DNA from: JALZKA01 sp963725035 | GTDB lineage: Bacteria; Actinomycetota; Thermoleophilia; Solirubrobacterales; 70-9 | Direction of reading: 5' to 3' | NCBI GenBank assembly: GCA_963725035.1 | Contig: CAVRWX010000007.1 | Span: forward strand, 1-28,456 | Length of the DNA: 28,456 nucleotides | Shown here: piece after piece, positions 6,971 to 16,239 of the stretch | Position numbering within the stretch: the stretch's first letter is position 1 | Layout of the letters: each line of letters begins with the position of its first letter | Program-made: the position numbers and the translations under genes | Notes under the pieces: model-generated | Told to the model about the DNA's origin: nothing | Seen by the model: the letters and a program-made list of their open reading frames with translations, nothing else | Database searches by the model: none

Positions 6971-8594
6971 CTACTTGAACTCATCAGCGATCTCCTCGAC
7001 TTCGGGATCGTCGATGGTCCGGTGCTGGCCGGTGAAGTGGCCCTTCGCGCGCCTCCAACCGAACCCGATGAAGAGGACTGCGAGTCCGATGACGACCGGC
7101 GCGTAGTTCGCGTAGTTCGCGTCCCACGCGTCATCCCACGGCACGCCGAGCGGGCTCGTAGGCATCAATCCGATGAAGCAGATGAACAAGATCCAGACGA
7201 TTGAGACCGGATTCATCCACTTCCAGTGGCGGCCGATGTTCCAGCTCTCCGCCGGCTCGAACTCGTCACCCATGCGCCAGCGCAGGATAGATCGGGATGG
7301 CGAAACAGATGAAGAGGCCGATGACGCAGATCGAGATCACGGCGAAGAACGCAACCGGAAGCACGGTGCCGGGCGCGCCCCAGAGTGCCGGGATCGTGAT
7401 GATCAGCGCCAGCGCGGCCATGCCCATGACGGCGTTGAACGGAACGCCGTCCTTGTTGACCTTGGCGAAATGCCTGTGGCCCGGCATCCCGCGGTCGCGC
7501 GAGAACGCGAACGTCATACGCGAGGCACTCGTCAGACAGGCGAGCCCGCAGAAGAGCTGCCCGACCGTGCAGATGATGAGGACGGCCTTGAACCCGGCCG
7601 AGTCGAGAGCGCCGCTGAGGACTGCGAAGATCGAGCCGACGCCGAATCCGTTCTCGGCATCGCTGATGTTCGCCGGGTCTTGTACTGCGAACGTGATCGC
7701 GAGCAACACGAGCCACCCGATGATCGCGGAGTAGAAGATCGACTTCCAGACTCCGCCGGCGGCGTTCCGCGACGCGTTGTGAGTTTCCTCGGACAGGTGC
7801 GCCGAGGCGTCGAAGCCGGTGATCGTGTACTGCGTGAGCAGGAACCCGATCGGCAGGAGGTAGATCCAGAAGAAGAACCCACCGGTCTCGCCGTCGTTGA
7901 AGCCCGAGTTGTTCAGGCGCTCGCCGAATACGAAGCTGAAGTCCTGATGAGTGTCGGGGACGATCACGAGGAGCACGATGATCACCGCGACTCCGATCAC
8001 GTGCCACCACACGGACACGTTGTTGATCATCGCCAGGAGGTTGGTGCGGAAGATGTTGATGATTGCGGTGGCGATCAGGATGATCGCGAAGAGGACGAAG
8101 GTCTCGGCGAGGATGTGCTCGGCGTCGCCGAAGTTGACCCCGAAGACGTCCACCCCGTAGGTGCCGAGGGTCACGTTCAGGAAGCCCGCGCACGCGTACT
8201 GGACCGATGCGACCACGCCGATCAGCCCGATGAGGTTGAACCAGGCGGTCCACCAGGCCCACTTGGGTCCGCCCAGCTTGCCCGCGAACCAGTAGATGCC
8301 GCCGGACGTTGGGTACTTGGCGACCAACTCCGCCAGCGAGAGGCCGATGATCAGGATCAGGGAAGCGACGATCGGCCAGCCCCATGAGATGGCGATCGGC
8401 CCGCCGTTGTTCCAAGCGGTCGCATAGGCGGTGAAGCAGCCCGCGAGGACCGAGATGATCGAGAACGAGATCGCGAAGTTCGAGAACCCGCTCCACGCTC
8501 GGTTCAGCTGCTGCTTGTAGCCGAGCTCGTTGAGTAGGGCCTCGTCCTCGTTGACCGGTACGTGCGGCTGGGCCGGCTGGGCTTCGGTCGTCAT
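6971..8594 (-). CDS. APC-family amino acid/polyamine permease (one frameshift)
   Basis: A cytoplasmic-membrane transporter of the amino acid-polyamine-organocation superfamily with about 12 hydrophobic segments. The N-terminus NELGYKQQLNRAWSGFSNFA leads into FAISFSIISVLAGCFTAY and the loop KYPTSGGIYWFAGKLGG, the APC substrate-site region. The frame breaks near 7285 where GG should be G. Removing one base joins FAIPIYLRW to RMGDEFEPAESWNIGRHWKW and the last two helices, ending at 6971. The corrected length is 540 residues. The ATG at 8594 has GAGGGGAG four bases upstream. It is the first gene of the minus-strand amine operon, 77 bp before the GS-like gene, so it probably imports the amine or its precursor. 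An upstream GTG (8654) lies beyond the ribosome binding site. Confidence 0.87.
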
Positions 8595-8624
8595 TTGTCT
8601 CCCCTCATTTCGGACCGACCCATG

Positions 8625-8641
8625 CCTTTTCGGGTAAAAGG
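8625..8641. promoter_or_regulatory. Short inverted repeat in the divergent permease/kinase gap
   Basis: CCTTTT (8625-8630), the spacer CGGGT, then AAAAGG (8636-8641). It sits in the 63-bp gap between two divergent operons, 30 bases before the permease start and 16 before the kinase start, where a shared operator would lie. The arms are only 6 bp, so chance is possible. Confidence 0.35.
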
Positions 8642-8657
8642 TGTGCCGGACCAACCT

Positions 8658-9615
8658 ATGGACGACGCGAGACTATGCGGAAAACCGGACGGACGTCAAG
8701 CCCCCCAGGACGATCTGGGACAAATCGTCCTACAACTGACCCCCAAGCTTGGACAGTCCGGCGGCACGCCTGAGCCGCTCTCCGGAGGCATCACGAACCG
8801 CAATTACCGCGCGACTTTCGGCGGCACGGATTACGTGATCCGGGTGCCCGGAAAGGACACCTCGCTGCTCGGCATCGACCGCGCCGCAGAGTACGCCGCC
8901 AACGCCGCCGCGGCCGAGATCGGCGTCGCCGCGCCCGTCGCCGCGATGCTCACCGACCCGCCCGCGATCGTCACCAACTTCATCAAGGGGCGCCCGATGG
9001 AAGCCGCGGAGCTCGGCGGCGGCGAGGCGCTGGCCGGCGTGGCCGAGGCGCTGCGCACGATGCACGCGGCACCGCCGATCCCGTCCGAGTTCGACTCCTT
9101 CCGGATCGTCGAGGACTACGAGCGGGTCGCGCGCGATCTCGGCGTCGAGGTGCCCGCCGAGTACGGGGAGGCGCATGCATGCGCGGAGCGAATCGAGGCC
9201 GCGCTCTCCGGCCCGGAGCACGACCCCGTCCCCTGCCACAACGACCTCCTCGCGGCGAACTTCATCTGGGACGGCCTGCGCGTGCGGATCGTCGACTGGG
9301 AGTACGCCGGCATGGGCGACCGCTACTTCGACCTCGCGAACTTCGCCGTCAACAACGAGCTTCCGGAGAGCGCGCGGCGAGCCCTCCTGGGCCTGTACTT
9401 CGCCGAGGAGCCGACCGGAGCGGCAGCTCGCGACGCTTCACCTCTTCACCTTCATGTCCGACTTCCGCGAGGCGATGTGGGGCGTCGTCCAGCAGGGCGC
9501 GTCCGACATCGAGTTCGACTTCGCCGACTACACCGCGAAGCACTTCCGCCGCCTGGCCGAGACCGCAGAAGCGCCCGAGTTCGCCCAGGCCCTGGAGAGC
9601 GCTCGTGGCGATTGA
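8658..9615 (+). CDS. Choline/ethanolamine kinase-like phosphotransferase (one frameshift)
   Basis: A protein-kinase-like (APH/LicA) phosphotransferase. The N-lobe has SGGITNRNYRATFGGTDYVI, the choline-kinase version of the nucleotide loop. The catalytic (Brenner) motif is CHNDLLAANF near residues 193-202 and the Mg-binding motif is IVDWEYAGMGD. DWEYA is typical of choline and ethanolamine kinases rather than antibiotic kinases. The frame breaks near 9417, where GG should be G; correction continues TERQLATLHLFTFMSDFREA and ends ALESARGD at 9615, giving 318 residues. ATG 8658 is the first good in-frame start downstream of the divergent gap. The end overlaps the flavoenzyme start by 11 bp. Substrate is unknown; a choline-type or amino-alcohol substrate is an inference. 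Confidence 0.8.
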
Positions 9616-12082
9616 GCGCGACCCGCCCGACCGCGCGCGCTGCGTGATCATCGGCGGCGGCGTGGGCGGCGTCTCGATCGCCTACCACCTCGCCGAGCTC
9701 GGCTACTCCGACGTCGTCCTGGTGGAGCGCTCGCAGCTCACCTCGGGCTCGACCTTCCACTCGGCCGGGCTGGTGGGGCAGCTCCGCGGCTCGGTCTCGC
9801 TGACGAAGATGATGATGCACTCGGTCGAGCTCTACCGGCGGATCGGGGACGAGTCGGAGTTCGATCCGGGCTGGGTCGAGTGCGGCGGCATCCGCCTCGC
9901 CTCGACCGAGGAGCGCATGGAGGAGCTTCGCCGCCAGGCCGGCTGGGCGAAGACGTTCGGGTTGCCGCTCGAGCTCATCTCGGCGGACGAGGCGAAGGAG
10001 ATGTTCCCGCTGATGTCGACCGACGGCGTTCTCGGCGGCGCCTTCCTCCCCACCGACGGCTACCTCGACCCGTCGCAGCTCACCTACGCGATGGCCGACG
10101 GCGCCCGGCGCGGCGGCGCAAAGATCTTCACCTCGACGCGTGTGACCGGGATCGACGTCAAGGACGGGCGCGTCGCCGCCGTCGAGACCGACCGCGGCCG
10201 GATCGAGTGCGAGGTCGTCGTGAACGCGAGCGGGATGTACGCGGCGGAGATCGGCCGGTTGGCCGGAGTGCGGGTGCCCGTGATCCCGATGTCCCACCAG
10301 TACGTGGTGACGCAGCCGGTGCGCGAGCGCTCCGGCTCGGCGACCGCCTCCCCACCCTGCGCGACCCCGACCTGCTCGTCTACTACCGCGAGGACGGCGA
10401 GGGGCTCGTGATGGGCGGCTACGAGCACGACTCGAAGCCGGCCTTCCTTCCGGAGGGAACCGGTGGCTTCGACGAGATCCCGCCCGACTTCAACGGCCGC
10501 CTCCTCGAGGATGAGCCGGACCGCTTCGAGGAGATCGCCGAGAACTCGAAGATCCGCGTGCCCGCAATGAAGGACGCGAAGATCACGAAGCTGATCAACG
10601 GCCCCGAGGCGTTCACGCCCGACAACGAGTTCTGCCTGGGCGAGACGGAGGTGGCAGGGTTCTTCGTCGCCGCGGGGTTCTGCGCGCACGGCCTGGCAGG
10701 TGCAGGCGGGATCGGGAAGGTCATGGCCGAATGGATCTCGGACGGCGAGCCGTCGCTCGACCTCTGGCACATGGACGTGCGCCGCTTCGGGGCGCACTAC
10801 CGCTCCCCGGCCTACACGCACGCCAGGATCCGGGAGACCTACGAGACCTACTACGACATCCGCTACCCCAATCACGAGCGGGAGGCGGGGCGTCCCCTGC
10901 GGGTCTCGACCGCAAACGGCTGGCACGCGGAACACGGCGCCGCCTTCGGCGAGAAGTCCGGCTGGGAGCGGGTCAACTGGTACGAGTCGAACGCGGAGCG
11001 GGGCGACGAGTCCCTCCGACCGCGCGGCTGGGCCGGGATGCACTGGTCGCCGGCGATCGGCGCCGAGCACCTCGCGACGCGCGAGTCGGCGGCGATCTTC
11101 GACGAGTCCTCGTTCGCGAAGATGGAGATCTCGGGACCGGGCGCCGCCGAGTTCGTCGAAGGGCTCTGCGACAACCGCGTCGCGCGTGGGATCGGCCAGA
11201 TCACCTACACGCAGATGCTGAACAGCCGTGGCGGCATCGAGTGCGACTTCACCGTCGCCCGCCTGGCGGAAGACCGCTTCTCGATCGTCACCGGGACGGC
11301 GTTCGGACGGCACGACCGCAGCTGGATCAGCCGCCACCTGCCGCCCGACGGCTCCGTCCAGGTCCACGACGTCACGTCGGCCTACGCGTGCTTCGGCATC
11401 TGGGGCCCGCGCGCCCGGGACATCCTCGCAGCCGCTGGTTCCGCAGGACCTCGGAAACGAGGCGTTCCCCTACATGACGCTCCAGGACCTGACGGTCGGC
11501 CACGTGCCCGTCCGGGCGCTCCGCGTGACGTACGTCGGCGAGCTCGGGCTGGGAGCTCTACTGCCCGACCGAGTACGGGCTCGGCCTGTGGCGGGCGCTG
11601 TGGGAGGCGGGCGAGCCCCACGGGATGGTCGCCGGCGGCTACCGCGCCATCGACTCGATGCGCGTCGAGAAGGGCTACCGCGTCTGGGGCGCCGACATCA
11701 CGCCCGACGAGACGCCCTATGAGGGAAGCGTCGGCTTCTGCGTGAAGCTCGACAAGGAAGGCGGCTTCAAGGGCCGCGAGGCGCTCCTCGCAGGCGAAGG
11801 AGGAAGGGCCGCGAACGCGCCTCGTCGCGATCCTCCTCGAGGACCCACGCTCAGTCGCCCTCGGCAACGAGCCGGTCCGGATCGACGGCGAGATCTGCGG
11901 CCGCGTGACCACGGGCGGCTACGGCTACACGCTCGAGCGCTCGATCGCCTACGCGTACGTCCCGCCGGACCGCGCCGAGGCCGGCACCGCGGTCGAGGTC
12001 GAGATCTTCGGCCAGTGGATCGCCGGCGAGACCGCCGCTGAGCCCCTCTTCGACCCGAAGATGCGAGCGGATCAAGGCCTAG
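9605..12082 (+). CDS. DAO-GcvT fusion flavoenzyme, dimethylglycine/sarcosine dehydrogenase-like (five frameshifts)
   Basis: An 824-residue (corrected) two-part enzyme. The N-terminal DAO domain carries the FAD motif VIIGGGVGGVSIAYHLAELG and TSGSTFHSAGLVGQLR, whose His matches the covalent-FAD His of dimethylglycine and sarcosine dehydrogenases. A middle FAO-type segment follows, with FAAAGFCAHG-like motifs (VAAGFCAHGLAGAGG). From about residue 450 there is a GcvT-like tetrahydrofolate-binding domain, with GWAGMHWSPAIGAEH, FDESSFAKMEISGPGA, YRAIDSMRVEKGYR and a C-terminal barrel. Such enzymes remove N-methyl groups and pass the C1 unit to folate. Breaks lie near 10330, 11440, 11547, 11794 and 12065; the net +3 bases restores one frame ending RIKA at TAG 12082. 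GTG 9605 overlaps the kinase end. It could fill the missing PuuB oxidase role of the adjacent operon. Confidence 0.85.
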
Positions 12083-12087
12083 GGCCT

Positions 12088-12806
12088 CTACGCGGCGGCG
12101 CGCGGCAGAAGCCCGCCCAGGATGTGCTCGGTGCCCTCGATGTGCTCGCGCATGAGGCCGACGGCACGGGTGGCGTCGCCGCGGCGGAGGAGCTGGACCA
12201 GGGAGCGGTGCTGCTCGTTCGAATGCGAGAGGACCTGGTCGGGGTGGGCGATCAGGGCGATCAGGGCGCTCATCGCGCCCTGCACCTCGGTCATCTCGGC
12301 AACGAGGCGGGGCGAGCGAGCGCTCTCGGCAAGCGCGATGTGGAAGCGGATATCCGCGCGCCTGTACTCCTCGAAGTCGTCCACCTCCGACATCCGGTCC
12401 ACCAGCTCGTCGAGGCGGTCGAAATCGGCGGCTCGGCGCGCTCGCAGGCGAGGAGCGTGGCGCCCGTCTCGATCGCGACACGGTGCTCGAGGACCGACCA
12501 GGCCGCCTCGCCGAGCGGTTCGGGCTCATCACCCGAGAGCGGCGGCTCCTCCACCACGAACGTGCCTCCACCCCGCCCGCGCTGGGCGACCAGGAGGCCG
12601 GACTGCGTGAGCGTCGTCAGCGCCTCTCGCAGGGTCGAGCGGGAGATCCGAAGCTCCGTGGCGAGCTCGCGCTCGGGGGGCAGCTTGGCGCCGGGCGCAA
12701 GGAGGCCGAGCCGGATCGCAGTGCCGAGCCGTTCGACCGTCTCCTCGAACGTCGTCGGCGGGCGGACCGGCTGGAAGACCGCTTCGAGAGCGGCGTCGCG
12801 CTCCAT
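12088..12806 (-). CDS. GntR-family regulator, FadR/FCD subfamily (one frameshift)
   Basis: A 239-residue (corrected) repressor-type protein. The winged helix is at residues about 20-80 (LPPERELATELRISRSTLRE, then the GRGGGTFV wing). An all-helical FCD ligand domain follows, with ADIRFHIALAESARSP and HRSLVQLLRRGD, whose Asp and His residues bind a metal and a carboxylate ligand in this family. The break near 12426 is one missing base (CCGGATTTC expected); correction joins LLACERAEPP to DFDRLDELVDRMSEVDDFEE. ATG 12806. It is tail-to-tail with the DAO-GcvT gene (5 bp between stops) and divergent from glnN. Likely targets are glnN, itself or the amine genes. The ligand is unknown, probably a small carboxylate or amino acid. 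Confidence 0.85.
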
Positions 12807-12933
12807 GCTTGTGAACCTAACGCGTCCGCTACGCCTGGGCGAAACAGCCCTGAAGATCTTTCGACATATGGATAACTCGTGTCCCCTTCGACGCACTAGG
12901 CTGAGGGGCCATTCTCTCTCTCGTAATTCACTT

Positions 12934-12940
12934 CAGGAGG
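12934..12940 (+). promoter_or_regulatory. glnN: Ribosome binding site of glnN with unusually long spacing
   Basis: CAGGAGG is a near-perfect Shine-Dalgarno, but 13 bases separate it from the ATG at 12954, more than the usual 5-9. No in-frame start lies closer; a TTG at 12943 is in another frame. The rest of the 147-bp divergent gap (12807-12953) shows no convincing promoter or operator to me. Confidence 0.6.
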
Positions 12941-12953
12941 ACTTGAAATCAGC

Positions 12954-15101
12954 ATGCCCCGGATCCGTCAGCACAACGTCACCGCCGCCCAGTGGAGCCC
13001 CAACGGCGAGGCCCTCGGCTCCCTCGATCTGACCAAGTCGGACGCCTACCCGTTCGGCGAGAACGTGTTCTCTCCCGCGGTGCAGAAGGAGCGCCTGTCC
13101 AAGGACACGTTCAACAAGCTCCAGGGTGTCCTGGAAAAGGGCGAAGCGCTCGACCCGTCCCTGGCCGACGAGGTTGCCGAGGCGATGAAGGAGTGGGCGC
13201 TCGAAAAGGGCGCGACCCACTTCACCCATGTCTTCCAGCCGCTGACCGGCCTGACTGCCGAGAAGCATGACTCGTTCTTCGACCCCGTCGGCGACGGGAC
13301 CTCGATCGCGAAGTTCAAGGGCTCCGAGCTGATCCAGGGCGAGCCCGACGCGTCCTCGTTCCCGACTGGCGGCGTGCGCGCCACCTTCGAGGCGCGTGGC
13401 TACACCGCCTGGGACCCCACCAGCCCGGCCTTCATCCTCGAGAACCCGAACGGGGCCCTGTTCTGCATCCCCACGGCGTTCGCATCGTGGACCGGTGAGG
13501 CGCTCGACGCCAAGATCCCCCTGCTTCGCTCGATGGACGCACTTTCGCGCTCAGCGATCCGGGCGCTTCGCCTCCTCGGCGACGAGGAGTCCCAGCGCGT
13601 GTTCACGACGGTCGGCCCCGAGCAGGAGTACTTCCTGATCGACGAGCAGTACTACTTCGAGCGCCCCGATCTGGTCACGACCGGGCGGACGCTCTTCGGC
13701 GCGAAGCCGCCGAAGGGCCATGAGCTCGACGACCATTACTTCGGGGCGATCCCGGAGCGGATCCTCGCCTGCATGCTCGACGCCGAGACGGAGATGGCAA
13801 AGCTCGGCATCCCGGTCAAGACCCGTCACAACGAGGTCGCGCCGAACCAGTACGAGATCGCGCCGATCTTCGAGAACTCGAACGTCGGCTCCGACCACCA
13901 GCAGCTCCTGATGCAGGTGCTCCAGAACGTGGCGCGCCGCTACGGCCTGGTCTGCCTGCTCCACGAGAAGCCGTTCGCCGGTGTGAACGGGTCGGGCAAG
14001 CACAACAACTGGTCGATGGGCACGAACAACGGCCACAACCTGATGGAGCCCGGCGACACGCCCGCGGAGAACACGAACTTCCTGTTCTTCTGCGCGGCCG
14101 TGATCCAGGCCGTGAACAAGCACCAGGGCCTGCTTCGCGCCTCGGTCGCGAGCATCGGCCAGGACCACCGCCTGGGCGCCAACGAGGCGCCGCCGGCGAT
14201 CATCTCGATCTTCCTCGGCGCCGAGCTGGAGAAGGCGTTCGAGTCGATCGCGTCGGGTTCGGGCGACGGCAACACCGAGACGGCCGTCCTCAAGCTGGGC
14301 TCGACGGCGCTTCCGCACCTGCCGATGCACGGCGGCGACCGCAACCGGACCTCGCCGTTCGCATTCACGGGCAACAAGTTCGAGTTCCGCGCGGTCGGGT
14401 CGAGCGCGTCGCTCGGATTCCCGAACACGGTGCTCAACACCATCGTCGCCGAGGCGATCGACGATCTTGCGGATCAGCTCGAAGGCAAGCTGAACGGCGG
14501 CGGCGAAGTCGCGGCAGCGGTCGCCGAGGTGGTGGCGTCGTCCTACAGCGCGAACAAGCAGATCATCTTCGGCGGTGACAACTACACCGACGAGTGGCAC
14601 GCCGAGGCCGAGAGCCGCGGACTCAAGAACCTCACCACTACGCCCGATGCGCTGCCCGAGGTGGTCTCGCCGCCTACGGTCGCGGCGTTCGAGAGGTACA
14701 GCGTCCTTTCGGAGCGCGAGCTTCACTCGCGCTACGAGGTCTGGCTCGAGCAGTACGTCACGAACGCCAACATCGAGGCGGAGACGACCGAGTCCATCGC
14801 CCGCACGATGATCGTGCCGGCGGCCCTCCGCCACCTGGCGATGATCGACGCGGCCCAGGTCTCGTCGCTCGCCTCGAGTGCGCGGGAGCTGCTCGACAGC
14901 CTGATCACGGCGCTCGACGGCCTGCATGAGGCCAACGTCTACCCCGACGGGGTCGAAGGCCTCGAGCTCGCTGAGTACTCGCGCGACCACCAGCTGGCCG
15001 CGATGGCGACGGTCCGGGAAGCGGCGGACGCGCTCGAGCGCGTCGTGGCCGACGACCTCTGGCCACTGCCGAAGTACTCGGAGATCCTGTTCATCAAGTA
15101 G
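12954..15101 (+). CDS. glnN: Glutamine synthetase type III
   Basis: An ammonia-assimilating ATP-dependent enzyme of the large GSIII class, 715 residues with an intact frame and normal length. It has the GSIII-specific N-terminal region (TAAQWSPNGEALGSLDLTKS and FTHVFQPLTGLTAEKHDSFF). Catalytic motifs follow: GPEQEYFLID, TRHNEVAPNQYEIAPIFENS, NVGSDHQQLLMQVLQ, GSGKHNNWSMGTNNG, and GDRNRTSPFAFTGNKFEFRA in the Arg-rich active-site segment. It ends with the helical GSIII C-terminus. The family forms dodecamers and is not adenylylated. It stands alone on the plus strand, divergent from the GntR regulator, which is a plausible regulator. With the gamma-glutamyl ligase at 5565, the window holds two unlike GS-fold enzymes. 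Confidence 0.96.
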   Translation: MPRIRQHNVTAAQWSPNGEALGSLDLTKSDAYPFGENVFSPAVQKERLSKDTFNKLQGVLEKGEALDPSLADEVAEAMKEWALEKGATHFTHVFQPLTGLTAEKHDSFFDPVGDGTSIAKFKGSELIQGEPDASSFPTGGVRATFEARGYTAWDPTSPAFILENPNGALFCIPTAFASWTGEALDAKIPLLRSMDALSRSAIRALRLLGDEESQRVFTTVGPEQEYFLIDEQYYFERPDLVTTGRTLFGAKPPKGHELDDHYFGAIPERILACMLDAETEMAKLGIPVKTRHNEVAPNQYEIAPIFENSNVGSDHQQLLMQVLQNVARRYGLVCLLHEKPFAGVNGSGKHNNWSMGTNNGHNLMEPGDTPAENTNFLFFCAAVIQAVNKHQGLLRASVASIGQDHRLGANEAPPAIISIFLGAELEKAFESIASGSGDGNTETAVLKLGSTALPHLPMHGGDRNRTSPFAFTGNKFEFRAVGSSASLGFPNTVLNTIVAEAIDDLADQLEGKLNGGGEVAAAVAEVVASSYSANKQIIFGGDNYTDEWHAEAESRGLKNLTTTPDALPEVVSPPTVAAFERYSVLSERELHSRYEVWLEQYVTNANIEAETTESIARTMIVPAALRHLAMIDAAQVSSLASSARELLDSLITALDGLHEANVYPDGVEGLELAEYSRDHQLAAMATVREAADALERVVADDLWPLPKYSEILFIK

Positions 15102-15209
15102 TCAGCGCAGCGGCAGCGTGACAAACGAGCCCTAGCGGCTCGGCCGCGGCGGCCGTGCTCGGAGGGGACACGACTGCAGCAGCAAAGGCCGCTAGGACGC
15201 CAATGTGGA

Positions 15210-15231
15210 GGCCGTGTCTCTTCACACGGCC
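15210..15231. terminator. Hairpin between convergent genes, candidate bidirectional terminator
   Basis: GGCCGTGT (15210-15217), loop CTCTTC, then ACACGGCC (15224-15231): an 8-bp perfect stem. On the plus strand it is followed by ATTATCT, only a weak T-run. It lies between the end of glnN and the end of the minus-strand coiled-coil protein, where a terminator is expected. Confidence 0.5.
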
Positions 15232-15247
15232 ATTATCTAGACCCGCG

Positions 15248-15673
15248 TCATCCTTGGCGCCGGGCGGGTTCCGGCTCGTTGACAGGAGGCCTCTCACCCG
15301 TGTCGAGGCCCTCCCGATCTCCGTCGAACGCCTCTGGGCGCTCGTCGAAGTCGCTTTGGTCCGGATCTGCGTCCGGATCCAAGTCGTCCGCGTGTTCCGC
15401 ATGCGCGTCGGCGCGATGCTGGGCAACCTGCGCAGAGTGGGCGCGCTGCTCCGCCTCCGCTGCCTGACGCTTGGCGGCTGCTGCCTGCTCGTCGGCGATC
15501 GCCGACTCCTTCTCGGCCGCTAGGCGATTGACCTCGGCTTCTTCGCGGTGTTCGGTGGCTATCACGCGCTCGTCCTCGCGCCTTTGCGCCGCCTGGCGAC
15601 GGCTAGCGAGGTATAGAACCCCGACGATGGCCAAGATGCCGACCGCGATCAAAACGATCGCTGCTGTGCTCAT
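15248..15673 (-). CDS. Membrane-anchored coiled-coil protein with acidic tail
   Basis: A 141-residue protein of unknown function. Residues 4-24 form one transmembrane helix (AAIVLIAVGILAIVGVLYLA). Residues 25-90 are rich in Ala, Glu, Arg and Gln with heptad-like spacing (VNRLAAEKESAIADEQAAAA), a likely coiled coil. The tail of about 50 residues is Asp/Glu/Pro-rich and probably disordered. The helix is followed by SRRQ, which favours a cytoplasmic coiled coil. ATG 15673 has AAGGA seven bases upstream. Similar short proteins are common in actinobacteria and lack a known role. It is convergent with glnN and divergent from the gene at 15776. Confidence 0.75.
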   Translation of the reverse strand: MSTAAIVLIAVGILAIVGVLYLASRRQAAQRREDERVIATEHREEAEVNRLAAEKESAIADEQAAAAKRQAAEAEQRAHSAQVAQHRADAHAEHADDLDPDADPDQSDFDERPEAFDGDREGLDTGERPPVNEPEPARRQG

Positions 15674-15775
15674 TCCGAATTCCTTTCCGGGTGGAGAAGA
15701 CTTCCTGTCTGATTCCGCCGGTACCCCTTCGCGTCCATGCGAAACGAGTCGCGCAATCTGTAAGGTCTCGCCGCG

Positions 15776-16177
15776 ATGGACTGGAAGAAGGCGCTCAAGA
15801 TGGCGGTCGGCATCCCGGAGACGGCCGGAGGTGCGTCGGCGCTCGGCCAGGTTCCCGTAGGCACCGAGGGGACCATTGAGCTGCCGGCAGGCGAAGTGAA
15901 GGTCTCCTACGCGGAGAGCACAGACCCGCCCAAGAAGAACGACCAGATGGTCTTCTACGCGCCGGAGGGGTTCCAGGTGACGATCACCCCGGCCGCTGGG
16001 GGCGAGCCTCTTCCGATCCGCGAACCGCGCGGCACGATGATCGGAAAGTCACCCGGCCCGGTGGCTTGGCGGACGATCGGGATCGTCGAAGTGGCTGAGG
16101 CTGGGACGTATCGCGTCACCTCAGGCCCACTGGCCCCAGATCGAAACGAGCCGCGGGTCTTCTTCGCGCCGAAGTAG
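15776..16177 (+). CDS. Hypothetical beta-rich protein
   Basis: A 133-residue protein I do not recognise. There is no signal peptide or membrane helix. After a short helical start (MDWKKALKMAVGIP) the chain alternates polar and hydrophobic residues with many Gly and Pro, as in a beta-sandwich (TEGTIELPAGEVKVSYAES, IGIVEVAEAGTYRVTSG). GC-rich third positions and a clean stop support real coding. ATG 15776 has TAAGG ten bases upstream. It is divergent from the membrane coiled-coil gene across 102 bp, in which I see no clear sites. No function is proposed. Confidence 0.7.
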   Translation: MDWKKALKMAVGIPETAGGASALGQVPVGTEGTIELPAGEVKVSYAESTDPPKKNDQMVFYAPEGFQVTITPAAGGEPLPIREPRGTMIGKSPGPVAWRTIGIVEVAEAGTYRVTSGPLAPDRNEPRVFFAPK

Positions 16178-16239
16178 CCGGCGCGGGCTGTCGCTTCGAA
16201 TAAAAGCGCGTTGGGGCGTTCGCCTTCAGGGCGCCGCTC

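Noticed and set aside
6971..7273. A separate 100-residue membrane protein after the permease
   Set aside because: Its sequence continues the permease exactly after removal of one base near 7285 and supplies its last two helices.
7173..8387. A 404-codon plus-strand open frame opposite the permease
   Set aside because: Low-complexity Glu/Asp/Arg translation; it mirrors the hydrophobic codons of the real transporter.
12855..12885. CATATG in the glnN/gntR gap as a second SOS box
   Set aside because: The flanks do not form CGAAC-N4-GTTCG; only the central 6 bp are palindromic.
13551..14990. A 479-codon minus-strand open frame opposite glnN
   Set aside because: GSIII motifs on the plus strand are unambiguous; the antisense product has no family features.
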